A stretch of 10,764 nucleotides of DNA from Anaerolinea thermophila (GTDB lineage Bacteria > Chloroflexota > Anaerolineae > Anaerolineales > Villigracilaceae): positions 1-10,764 of the forward strand of contig DZBA01000092.1 in the NCBI GenBank assembly GCA_022729775.1, given 5' to 3'. Position 1 is the stretch's first letter; each line of letters starts with the position of its first letter. The notes beneath the pieces were generated by a model. The model ran no database searches. It was not told where the DNA came from and saw nothing but the letters and a program-made list of their open reading frames with translations. Positions 1 to 6,316 of the stretch are shown piece by piece. The position numbers and the translations under genes were made by a program.

Positions 1-63
1 GAAGTTCAAAAGAACCCGCGCGTGATCGAAGCGTACCTCGGCAAGGGTACAGTCACAAAGTAA
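1..63 (+). CDS. livG: 3' end of LivG-type ABC transporter ATPase (partial)
   Basis: Only the last 20 codons and the TAA stop at 61-63 are inside the window. The readable tail includes NPRVIEAYLG, the usual C-terminal ending of LivG/BraF ATPases of branched-chain amino acid (HAAT family) importers, in which the motif N-P-x-V-x-x-A-Y-L-G is common. The next gene is livF, 16 nt downstream, which is the normal livG-livF order and supports the call. The gene would supply one of the two cytoplasmic ATPase subunits that power the LivHM permease. The catalytic motifs lie outside the window, so nothing can be said about whether the protein is intact. The call rests on a short tail plus context. Confidence 0.8.
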   Translation, partial: EVQKNPRVIEAYLGKGTVTK

Positions 64-79
64 AGGCGAGGAACATACC

Positions 80-787
80 ATGCTTGAATTAAAAGATGTC
101 CACACTTACTACGGCAACATCCACGCCTTGAAAGGGATTTCCATTACCGTCAATGACGGCGAAATCGTCACATTGATCGGATCGAATGGCGCGGGAAAAA
201 GCACCACGTTGCGCACCATTCAAGGGCTGAACAAGCCGCGTCACGGCTCTGTTGTCCTCGATGGGGTCGAGTTGCACAAACTCCCCGCGCACGAGATCGC
301 CACGCTCGGCGTTGCGCAAAGCCCCGAAGGTCGTATGATATTCCCACGCATGACCGTGCTGGAAAATCTTGAAATGGGCGCGTATGCCCGCAAAGACCTG
401 ACCACCTATAAAGAGGATTTGGATCACGTTTTCCAACTCTTTCCGCGTTTGAAGGAGCGTATTTCCCAAAAGGGCGGAACGCTCTCCGGCGGCGAACAGC
501 AAATGCTGGCGATGGGACGCGCGTTGATGGCGAAACCCAAAATCCTTTTGCTGGACGAACCCTCGATGGGTCTTGCGCCGCTGCTCGTCGAATTGATCTT
601 CGACATCATCAAGAAACTCCACTCTGAAGGCGCGACCATCCTGCTGGTGGAACAAAACGCTTCGATGGCGCTTTCCATCGCCAACCGCGGATATGTTCTC
701 CAAACCGGAGAGATCGTCCTTGCGGATGAGGCAAGCAAACTGCTGAAAGACCCGATGGTACAGAAGACCTATCTCGGCGTTGAATAA
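80..787 (+). CDS. livF: Branched-chain amino acid ABC transporter ATPase LivF
   Basis: This is a complete 235-residue ABC ATPase, the usual length for LivF. Visible motifs are Walker A GSNGAGKST (residues 34-42), the ABC signature LSGGE (135-139), Walker B ILLLDE (155-160) and VEQN near residue 190, where LivF proteins carry Q/N in place of the switch histidine. The pair SPEGRMIFPRMTV, just after the Q-loop, is also typical of LivF. With LivG it hydrolyses ATP on the cytoplasmic face of the LivHM permease to import branched-chain amino acids, or in some relatives amides, urea or short peptides. The ATG at 80 is preceded by GAGG at 68-71 with 8 nt spacing. The gene follows livG by 16 nt and appears to be the last gene of its operon, since a hairpin terminator follows. 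The exact substrate cannot be read from the ATPase. Confidence 0.93.
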   Translation: MLELKDVHTYYGNIHALKGISITVNDGEIVTLIGSNGAGKSTTLRTIQGLNKPRHGSVVLDGVELHKLPAHEIATLGVAQSPEGRMIFPRMTVLENLEMGAYARKDLTTYKEDLDHVFQLFPRLKERISQKGGTLSGGEQQMLAMGRALMAKPKILLLDEPSMGLAPLLVELIFDIIKKLHSEGATILLVEQNASMALSIANRGYVLQTGEIVLADEASKLLKDPMVQKTYLGVE

Positions 788-813
788 CATCAATCCAATT
801 CAATAGAATTGAT

Positions 814-851
814 GAAACCCGTTTCCCGTCCTAAACGCGGAAGCGGGTTTC
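814..851 (+). terminator. Hairpin terminator after livF
   Basis: GAAACCCGTTTCC (814-826) pairs with GGAAGCGGGTTTC (839-851). This gives a 13-bp stem with a single G-T wobble at 822/843 and a 12-nt loop. The T-rich run through the 3' arm and after it (TTTCTTGT, 848-855) is compatible with intrinsic termination, although the pure T-tract is short. It lies 27 nt after the livF stop. A smaller perfect hairpin, CAATTC/GAATTG (796-801/806-811) with loop AATA, sits just before it. The long reading frame of the next gene can be extended back through this hairpin to a TTG at 809 or ATG at 812, but the hairpin argues those codons are not the true start. Confidence 0.7.
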
Positions 852-877
852 TTGTAAAATTAAAACATTCAAAAAAA

Positions 878-2032
878 ATGAACATACCAACCACAGCAAA
901 CATTGTCATTATTGGCGGCGGCGTCATGGGCGCCAGCGCCCTCTATCATTTGGCATTGCGCGGCGTGAAAGATGTCGTGTTGATCGAGAAGGAAAACTTC
1001 TTCGGAACAGGCGCGACGGGACGCTGCGCGGGCGGCGTGCGTTATCAGTTTTCCACTGAAATCAACGTTAAACTTTCACAGCATAGTTTACCCATGCTCG
1101 AAAGATTCAAAGAGGAAATCGGGCAGGATGTGAACTACCGCCAGTGCGGATATTTGCTCGTCGCCACGAATCAAAAAGACGCGGATTACTTCAAACGCAA
1201 TGTCGAACTGCAGAATAAACTCGGCGTGGAGACAAAATTTCTCAGCGGGGATGAAGTCCGCGCAAAAGTTCCGCTGATGAAGTTCGATGACGCCATCGCC
1301 GGAACATTCAACCCCAAAGACGGACTCGTTGACCCGAACAGCGTTGTGATGGGATATATCAGCGCGGCGCAAAAACTCGGCGCGCAGGCAATCAGCGGCG
1401 CGGAAGTGACCGGCATCAAAACCGAGGGGAATCAAATTCGGGAAGTGCAAACCAATTTGGGGACGATTCAGACGCGCAACGTGCTCAACGCGGCGGGACC
1501 GTGGGCGGGCATCATCGGCAAAATGGCGGGCGTGGATATTCCCATCGTTCCGCTTCGCCGGCAGATGTTCACCACCAGCGCGTTGAAAGAACTCCCCGCT
1601 GATTTTCCCTTCGTCATTGATTTTGCGCGGTCGCTCTACTTCCACCTCGAAGGCGATGGTTTGCTGATTGGCATGAGCAACCAAAACGAAAAGCCCGGCT
1701 TGGATCAAAATGTGGATGAGGATTTTGAACTGGTGAATCTCGAAGCCGCCATCGAAAGAATGCCGCTGGTGGAGAAAGCCGCGCGCGCTTCACACTGGGC
1801 GGGGCTGTACGAAGTGACGCCCGACGCGCACCCGATTTACGGCGGCACAAACCTCGAAGGTTTTACCGTCTGCGCGGGTTTTTCGGGACATGGTTTCATG
1901 CACGGACCTGTTTCGGGAAAACTCATGGCTGAATATATTCTGGACGGAAAATTCTCCACGCTCGATGTGTCCATGCTTGACTTGAAACGCTTTGAAGAAG
2001 GACGGCTGATTCAAGAGTACAATGTGGTGTAA
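878..2032 (+). CDS. FAD-dependent oxidoreductase, DAO family (sarcosine oxidase beta-like)
   Basis: The protein is 384 residues from the ATG at 878. The Rossmann FAD motif IIGGGVMGASALYHLA begins about ten residues in, followed by ATGRCAGGVRYQFS, a typical DAO (PF01266) substrate/FAD segment. Near the C-terminus CAGFSGHGFMHGP is the second FAD-contact motif of SoxB, glycine oxidase and dimethylglycine oxidase relatives. Such enzymes oxidise N-methyl or secondary amino acids (sarcosine, proline, glycine) in the cytoplasm, passing electrons to oxygen or an acceptor; the substrate here is unknown. The frame opens further upstream to 809, but those codons lie inside the livF terminator and add a basic low-complexity stretch unlike the family, so 878 is preferred. 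No Shine-Dalgarno sequence precedes it; a TAAAAT box at 855-860 would allow a very short or absent leader. None of the alpha, gamma or delta partners of heterotetrameric sarcosine oxidase is adjacent. Confidence 0.85.
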   Translation: MNIPTTANIVIIGGGVMGASALYHLALRGVKDVVLIEKENFFGTGATGRCAGGVRYQFSTEINVKLSQHSLPMLERFKEEIGQDVNYRQCGYLLVATNQKDADYFKRNVELQNKLGVETKFLSGDEVRAKVPLMKFDDAIAGTFNPKDGLVDPNSVVMGYISAAQKLGAQAISGAEVTGIKTEGNQIREVQTNLGTIQTRNVLNAAGPWAGIIGKMAGVDIPIVPLRRQMFTTSALKELPADFPFVIDFARSLYFHLEGDGLLIGMSNQNEKPGLDQNVDEDFELVNLEAAIERMPLVEKAARASHWAGLYEVTPDAHPIYGGTNLEGFTVCAGFSGHGFMHGPVSGKLMAEYILDGKFSTLDVSMLDLKRFEEGRLIQEYNVV

Positions 2033-2040
2033 GATTTCAA

Positions 2041-2142
2041 CACAAAGGACACCAAGTACACGAAGGGGAATAATTAAATTTTTTGCTGCCGCACATTGGC
2101 GCAGAGAAAATATTTTCCTTTGTGACCTTTGTGTACTTGGTG
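2041..2142. repeat. Inverted array of 9-nt units between the oxidoreductase and cinA
   Basis: The left arm is three consecutive 9-mers, CACAAAGGA, CACCAAGTA and CACGAAGGG (2041-2067). The right arm, read on the minus strand from 2142 to 2116, is CACCAAGTA, CACAAAGGT and CACAAAGGA. The core inverted repeat 2050-2066/2126-2142 matches at 16 of 17 positions. The 48-nt centre (2068-2115) is mostly AT-rich and shows no reading frame of interest. The array fills nearly all of the 123-nt gap. From memory, CACNAAGGA-type tandems are common in intergenic DNA of several phyla, but no copy number can be given here. As RNA it would fold into a long hairpin and could limit readthrough in either direction. 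Confidence 0.85.
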
Positions 2143-2155
2143 TTAAAACAAAAAT

Positions 2156-3283
2156 ATGACATCAGCAGAAATTATCACCATTGGCACGGAAATTTTACTG
2201 GGCGAGATCGTGGATACGAACACCCGCCACATCGCGCGCAATTTTCGCGCGCTTGGCATTGACCTGTACCGCACCATCACCATCGGCGATAATGTCGAAC
2301 GCATCGCGGACGCAATCCGCGACTCGATGTCGCGCGCCGATATTGTCATCACCACCGGCGGGCTGGGTCCCACAGTGGATGACCCCACGCGCGAAGCGGT
2401 GGCAAAGGCGGTGGGCGCGCAAACTGAATTCCGCGAAGATTTATGGAATCAAGTTGTCGAAACCATCTCGCGCTACGGACGGACTCCCAACGAAAATCAA
2501 AAACGGCAGGCGTATGTTCCGCAGGGCGCGATTGGCGTGAGAAACCCCGTCGGTACTGCGCCATGTTTTATCGTCGAAACCGGGCGTAACGCGGTCATCT
2601 CTTTGCCCGGCGTTCCCAACGAGATGGAACTTGTGCTGCATGAGTCCATCATCCCCTATTTGCAAAAAAAATTCAACCTTAACGAAATTATCAAGATTCG
2701 CGTCCTGCATTGTTCGGGACTTGGCGAAGGCATGATTGATGAAAAAATCGCCGACCTCGAAACGCTCAGCAATCCCACCGTTGGGCTTTCCGCGCACACC
2801 GGCGTGGTGGATATTCGCATCGCGGCAAAGGCGAAGAACGAACCCGAAGCGGACGCGATGATCGCGCAAATCGAATCACAAGTCCGCGAGAGACTGGGCA
2901 GGTATGTCTTCGGCGCGGATGAAGACACGCTCGAAAAAACAGTTCTGGATATGATCGCCAAACGCGGTTGGACTCTCGCCGCGCTCGAATCAAACCTCGG
3001 TGGAATTTTGCTGGGCAAATTGCCGCGCGTGATTCAGTCCGACGGGCTGACTCCTTCCGCGCTGGCAGAGTCGGTGCGCGGACTTCATTCCACATCCCAA
3101 ACAGACATCACGCTCGGAGTCGCGGCGTATCCCGATGACCGTTCCGCGGAAATGTTTATGATTACCCCGCGCGGCGAAATGACTCATCACATCACATACG
3201 GCGGACCGCCGCGCAGTCTTCCGCGCTGGAGCATGAGTCTTGCGCTCAACTGGCTGCGCGCGACTTTAGAGGAAATGGATTAA
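2156..3283 (+). CDS. cinA: CinA-family protein with degenerate C-terminal amidase domain
   Basis: This 375-residue protein starts with AEIITIGTEILLGEIVDTN (from residue 4), the classic CinA/MoaB-Mog fold opening (COG1058). TTGGLGPTVDD at 66-76 is the nucleotide/molybdopterin-type pocket. This part of CinA hydrolyses ADP-ribose-type pyrophosphates in characterised relatives. A KH-like middle region spans roughly residues 175-255. The C-terminal third should be a PncC/NMN amidohydrolase domain of about 160 residues, but here only about 115 remain. The usual ESCTGG reads ESNLGG (278-283), the central segment with the aYsn.aK motif is missing, and TGiAGP is replaced by GVAAYP. The deamidase half is therefore probably inactive. 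The start is fixed by homology of the N-terminus; no Shine-Dalgarno sequence is visible. The stop overlaps the next gene at TAATG. Confidence 0.88.
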   Translation: MTSAEIITIGTEILLGEIVDTNTRHIARNFRALGIDLYRTITIGDNVERIADAIRDSMSRADIVITTGGLGPTVDDPTREAVAKAVGAQTEFREDLWNQVVETISRYGRTPNENQKRQAYVPQGAIGVRNPVGTAPCFIVETGRNAVISLPGVPNEMELVLHESIIPYLQKKFNLNEIIKIRVLHCSGLGEGMIDEKIADLETLSNPTVGLSAHTGVVDIRIAAKAKNEPEADAMIAQIESQVRERLGRYVFGADEDTLEKTVLDMIAKRGWTLAALESNLGGILLGKLPRVIQSDGLTPSALAESVRGLHSTSQTDITLGVAAYPDDRSAEMFMITPRGEMTHHITYGGPPRSLPRWSMSLALNWLRATLEEMD

Positions 3284-4260
3284 TGCCCGCGCGAAAGAAG
3301 AAGGATGATTCGGTTTGGGTCGCCTTTGCGTGGATGTTGAACACGGCGGGCTTGGGCGGGATTGTGCTGGTGGTATTTTTATATTTTGCGCTGCGACCCG
3401 TCATCGCGGCGGCGCAAAATCCGCTTGCTGATTCTTTTATCCAACTTCCGTCTACGCATACGCCATCGGCGAACGGTGTGTATTACCTGCCAACGATTAC
3501 GCCAAACCCTTACACCACTTTGGTCGTTGCGGAAACGCCCACGCCTTTCACGCTGGGCGGCGGAATGCGCCCGCTGACGATTGGGTATTCTGTCGCGGGA
3601 CGTCCCATCGAAGTTTATACCTTTGGCAACGGACAACATCAGCGCATGATTGTTGCCGGGATTCATGGCGGCTATGAGTGGAACACCATTGCGCTGGCTG
3701 ATGAATTGCTGCTGCACATCTACGAAAACCCGTCCATCATCCCAAAGGATGTCACCTTGTATGTGCTGCGAAATTTGAATCCCGATGGCGATGCGCGCTC
3801 GCATGGCTACAACGGGCGCGTAAACGATCATGGCGTGGATTTGAATCGCAACTTCCCGACCAATTGGGCAGAGACTTGGGAGCGCGACGGCTGCTGGGAT
3901 TACACGCCCACCACCGGCGGAACGGGTCCCGGCTCGGAGCCTGAAACGCGCGCCTTGATGAATTTCCTGCAAACGCGCAAGGTCGAGGTGTTGATTAGTT
4001 ATCACAGCGCGGCGCTGGGCGTCTTCCCCGGCGGCGAACCATGGGAGAAGAACTCCATTGAGATTGCAAAAGCGCTCGCCGATGTGACCGATTACGCATT
4101 TCCGCCGATTGATACCGGGTGTACATTTACCGGCACGCTTGCCGATTATGCTGTCGAGCTCGGCGCAGTATCGGTGGATATGGAACTCGCTACGCATAAA
4201 TACACCGACTTCAAGCAAAACGTAAAGGCTTTGGATGTGCTGTTGAATTGGAATCGCTAA
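3283..4260 (+). CDS. Membrane-anchored M14 zinc carboxypeptidase-like protein
   Basis: A basic N-terminus (PARKKK) followed by one hydrophobic segment (about residues 14-38) reads as a signal anchor, with a T/P-rich linker at about 55-90 and the catalytic domain outside the cell. M14 landmarks are GIHGGYEWNT (H128, E132 as first zinc ligands), NPDG (166-169), LNRNF (187-191, substrate carboxylate site), YHS (H241, third zinc ligand) and ELATH (E301, catalytic glutamate). The first two ligands are HxxxE instead of the common HxxE. C204 and C280 could form a disulphide. Relatives cleave C-terminal residues of peptides or the gamma-D-Glu-diaminopimelate bond of muropeptides; the substrate cannot be chosen here. 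The ATG overlaps the cinA stop (TAATG), with AGAGGA at 3268-3273 as its ribosome site, so translation is probably coupled to cinA. Confidence 0.85.
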   Translation: MPARKKKDDSVWVAFAWMLNTAGLGGIVLVVFLYFALRPVIAAAQNPLADSFIQLPSTHTPSANGVYYLPTITPNPYTTLVVAETPTPFTLGGGMRPLTIGYSVAGRPIEVYTFGNGQHQRMIVAGIHGGYEWNTIALADELLLHIYENPSIIPKDVTLYVLRNLNPDGDARSHGYNGRVNDHGVDLNRNFPTNWAETWERDGCWDYTPTTGGTGPGSEPETRALMNFLQTRKVEVLISYHSAALGVFPGGEPWEKNSIEIAKALADVTDYAFPPIDTGCTFTGTLADYAVELGAVSVDMELATHKYTDFKQNVKALDVLLNWNR

Positions 4261-4262
4261 TT

Positions 4263-4292
4263 ATAGACAATGGACGATGGTTTGTCGTCTAT
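4263..4292. repeat. Small inverted repeat upstream of the amidohydrolase gene
   Basis: ATAGAC (4263-4268) and GTCTAT (4287-4292) are inverted copies, and inside them GACGA (4273-4277) faces TCGTC (4285-4289). The pairs are short and interrupted, so the hairpin would be weak. The composition (ATAGAC, ATGGACGATGG) resembles a degenerate intergenic repeat more than a terminator, and no T-tract follows. It occupies most of the 56-nt gap after the M14 peptidase. Confidence 0.35.
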
Positions 4293-4316
4293 GGTCTGCC
4301 ATAAAAAGGAGATTGA

Positions 4317-6293
4317 ATGACACAAAAAGCAGATGTATTACTCACTAACGCCATTGTCTTGACGATGGATGAAAAATTACGACAATATGACCCCGGCGCG
4401 GTGGCAGTGAAGGGCGACGTCATTGTCGCTGTCGGTGCGCAGGATGAAATTACAAAAGAATACGCAGCCGATGAAGTTGTGGATTGCGGCGGAAAAGTCT
4501 TGATGCCCGGGTTGGTCAACGCGCACACGCACGTCCCCATGACCTTGCTGCGCGGACTTGCCGACGACCTGCGGCTCGATGTCTGGTTGATGGGCTACAT
4601 GCTGCCTGTCGAGCGCGAATTTGTCACGCCGCAATTTGTCCGCCTGGGGACTCTGCTCGCGTGCGCGGAGCAAATCCGCAGCGGCGTGACCACGTTCAAC
4701 GATATGTACTTCTTCGAGGATGACATCGCGCAGGCAACCGCCGACGCGGGGATGCGCGCGGTATGCGGTCAGAGCGTGATGAAATATCCCGCGCCCGACG
4801 CGCCTTCATTCGAAAACTCGATTGCGATGGCGCGCGAATATATCAAAAAGTGGAAGGGGCATCCACTCATCGTCCCATCCATTGCGCCGCACGCGCCGTA
4901 TTCGACCACGCCCGAAATTTTGCGCGCCTGCGCGGATATTGCAAAAGAATTCGATGTGCCGCTGCATATTCATATCTCCGAGACCGCGTTTGAAGTCGAG
5001 AACATGCGCAAGGAACAAGATATGCCCGTGATTCCGTATGCGAAGAAGCAGGGAATTTTCGAGGCGAAGGTGATCGCCGCGCACTGTGTTCATATTGACA
5101 CGGGCGAAATGCACACCCTTAAACATGCCAACGCGGGAGTCTCTCACAACCCGTCGTCGAATCTTAAACTTGCTTCAGGGTTTGCGCCTGTTGTCAAAAT
5201 GCTCGAAGTCGGTTTGAATGTCGGCATCGGCACGGATGGTCCCGCCTCGAACAACGACCTCGACATGTTCGAGGAAGTGCGTCTTGCTTCGTTTGTTGCA
5301 AAGGCTTCGACCAACGACCCGACCGCTGTCCCCGCTGCGACTGCGCTCTTGATGGCGACCCGCATGGGCGCGCAGGCGCTTCATCTCGGCGACATCACCG
5401 GCTCGCTCGAAGTCGGCAAACGCGCCGATTTGATTCTGGTGGATACATCGCCTGTGCATAACGCGCCGCGCTTCCGCCGCGACCCGCATAATGCCTACGC
5501 CCAATTGGTCTTCGCTTCCAAATCTACTGACGTGACCGATGTGATGGTCAACGGCAAATGGCTGATGCGCGACCATGCCTTGCTCACCTTGAACGAAAAA
5601 GAATTGCTCGATCAGGCGCGCGAACTCGCCGTCAAGATTGACGCCTTCCTCATCTCGCGCGAAAAATCCGTGCTGTCGAAGTTGATTGCGCTGGGCGGCT
5701 CGTTGGAGGAGGAATCCTTCGAGGTGCAGGTCAAGGTCAAGGTGGATGACCCCGAAAAGGTTATCAAAAATATTCAACGCCCCGAAATCGAAATCACCGT
5801 CCACAAACATTATTTGCAATACGATGAATATTTCATGTTCGAAGACCCCGCGCAGGGACGCTTGCGCTTCCGCGAGGATAACTTCCTCAACGAGAAGGGC
5901 GAATCGGAAACCGTGCGTTCGCGCCTGACTTTGATCGGTCGAAAGCGCGAAGATGAAATCCATGACGTGCTGCTCTCGCGCAGCCGCTTCCTTGCGCCTG
6001 CCATTCACACCCTGCGCTTCTACCGCGAATATTTCAAACCTACAAAAGAAATTTCAATTGATAAAGACCGCTTGCGCTGGCACATCAAATACCGCGAAAT
6101 CGAATTCTTCATTAACCTTGACCAGGTCAAATCTCCTGAGATGGGCTACTTCCTCGAAATCAAGAGCCGCACGTGGAGCCGCAAAGACGCGGAAGAGAAA
6201 GCCGATATGGTCAATGAATTGCTCGATATGCTTGGTGTTGGAAACGCGGAAGTGGTCACAAAAGATTACATCGAGATTGTAGAGCGGGCTTAA
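4317..6293 (+). CDS. Amidohydrolase (MTA/SAH deaminase family) fused to a CYTH domain
   Basis: This 658-residue protein has two domains. Residues 1 to about 445 form a complete COG0402 amidohydrolase: HTH metal pair (H70, H72), PHAPY (191-195), HIHISE (H218, H220, E223), AHCVH (H256) and GTDG (D307), the set seen in 5'-methylthioadenosine/S-adenosylhomocysteine deaminases and related cytoplasmic zinc/iron deaminases. Residues about 464-640 form a CYTH (triphosphate tunnel) domain: FEVQVKVKV, RLRFRED, RSRLTLIG-KRED, FYREYF, INLDQV and YFLEIKSR in the expected order. Family amidohydrolases normally end near 430-450 residues, so the CYTH part is an added module in one uninterrupted frame. The ATG has AAGGAG at 4306-4311. 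The biotin carboxylase gene follows by 23 nt. The deaminase substrate is unproven; chlorohydrolase-like or guanine deaminase-like activity is possible. Confidence 0.88.
   Translation: MTQKADVLLTNAIVLTMDEKLRQYDPGAVAVKGDVIVAVGAQDEITKEYAADEVVDCGGKVLMPGLVNAHTHVPMTLLRGLADDLRLDVWLMGYMLPVEREFVTPQFVRLGTLLACAEQIRSGVTTFNDMYFFEDDIAQATADAGMRAVCGQSVMKYPAPDAPSFENSIAMAREYIKKWKGHPLIVPSIAPHAPYSTTPEILRACADIAKEFDVPLHIHISETAFEVENMRKEQDMPVIPYAKKQGIFEAKVIAAHCVHIDTGEMHTLKHANAGVSHNPSSNLKLASGFAPVVKMLEVGLNVGIGTDGPASNNDLDMFEEVRLASFVAKASTNDPTAVPAATALLMATRMGAQALHLGDITGSLEVGKRADLILVDTSPVHNAPRFRRDPHNAYAQLVFASKSTDVTDVMVNGKWLMRDHALLTLNEKELLDQARELAVKIDAFLISREKSVLSKLIALGGSLEEESFEVQVKVKVDDPEKVIKNIQRPEIEITVHKHYLQYDEYFMFEDPAQGRLRFREDNFLNEKGESETVRSRLTLIGRKREDEIHDVLLSRSRFLAPAIHTLRFYREYFKPTKEISIDKDRLRWHIKYREIEFFINLDQVKSPEMGYFLEIKSRTWSRKDAEEKADMVNELLDMLGVGNAEVVTKDYIEIVERA
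5706..6236 (+). other. CYTH domain within the fusion protein
   Basis: This stretch encodes residues 464-640 of the fusion. CYTH proteins include class IV adenylate cyclase (CyaB), mammalian thiamine triphosphatase and inorganic triphosphatases; they bind a triphosphate in a beta-barrel tunnel lined with Arg/Lys and acidic metal ligands. Basic tunnel candidates here are K473, R515, R517, R519, K543, R544, R567 and R570, and acidic candidates are E469, D602 and E614. Two usual acidic positions are changed: the ExExK opening reads E469-V-Q471-V-K473, and the late ExE reads E614-I-K616. Binding of a triphosphate ligand is therefore easier to support than hydrolysis. Confidence 0.78.
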
Positions 6294-6316
6294 TCCCTGT
6301 TTTACAGAGGAGGCTT

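Noticed and set aside
809..877. Upstream TTG/ATG starts for the FAD oxidoreductase
   Set aside because: These codons lie inside the livF terminator hairpin and encode a basic tail not expected in the family. The ATG at 878 puts the FAD motif at the normal distance.
2041..2142. A CRISPR-like array
   Set aside because: The units are 9 nt, directly abutting and inverted about a centre. There are no spacers of regular length and no cas genes.
2120..2148. A sigma-70 promoter for cinA (TTGTGA, 17 nt, TTAAAA)
   Set aside because: The spacing is right but the -10 matches consensus at only three of six positions and both boxes fall in the repeat array, so it is not listed.
3379..4218. A 279-codon minus-strand frame opposite the M14 peptidase
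   Set aside because: It shows no recognisable domain, and the + strand frame has all M14 catalytic residues.
5175..6008. A 277-codon minus-strand frame opposite the amidohydrolase-CYTH gene
   Set aside because: It spans the boundary of two clear + strand domains and has no motif, so it is a shadow.
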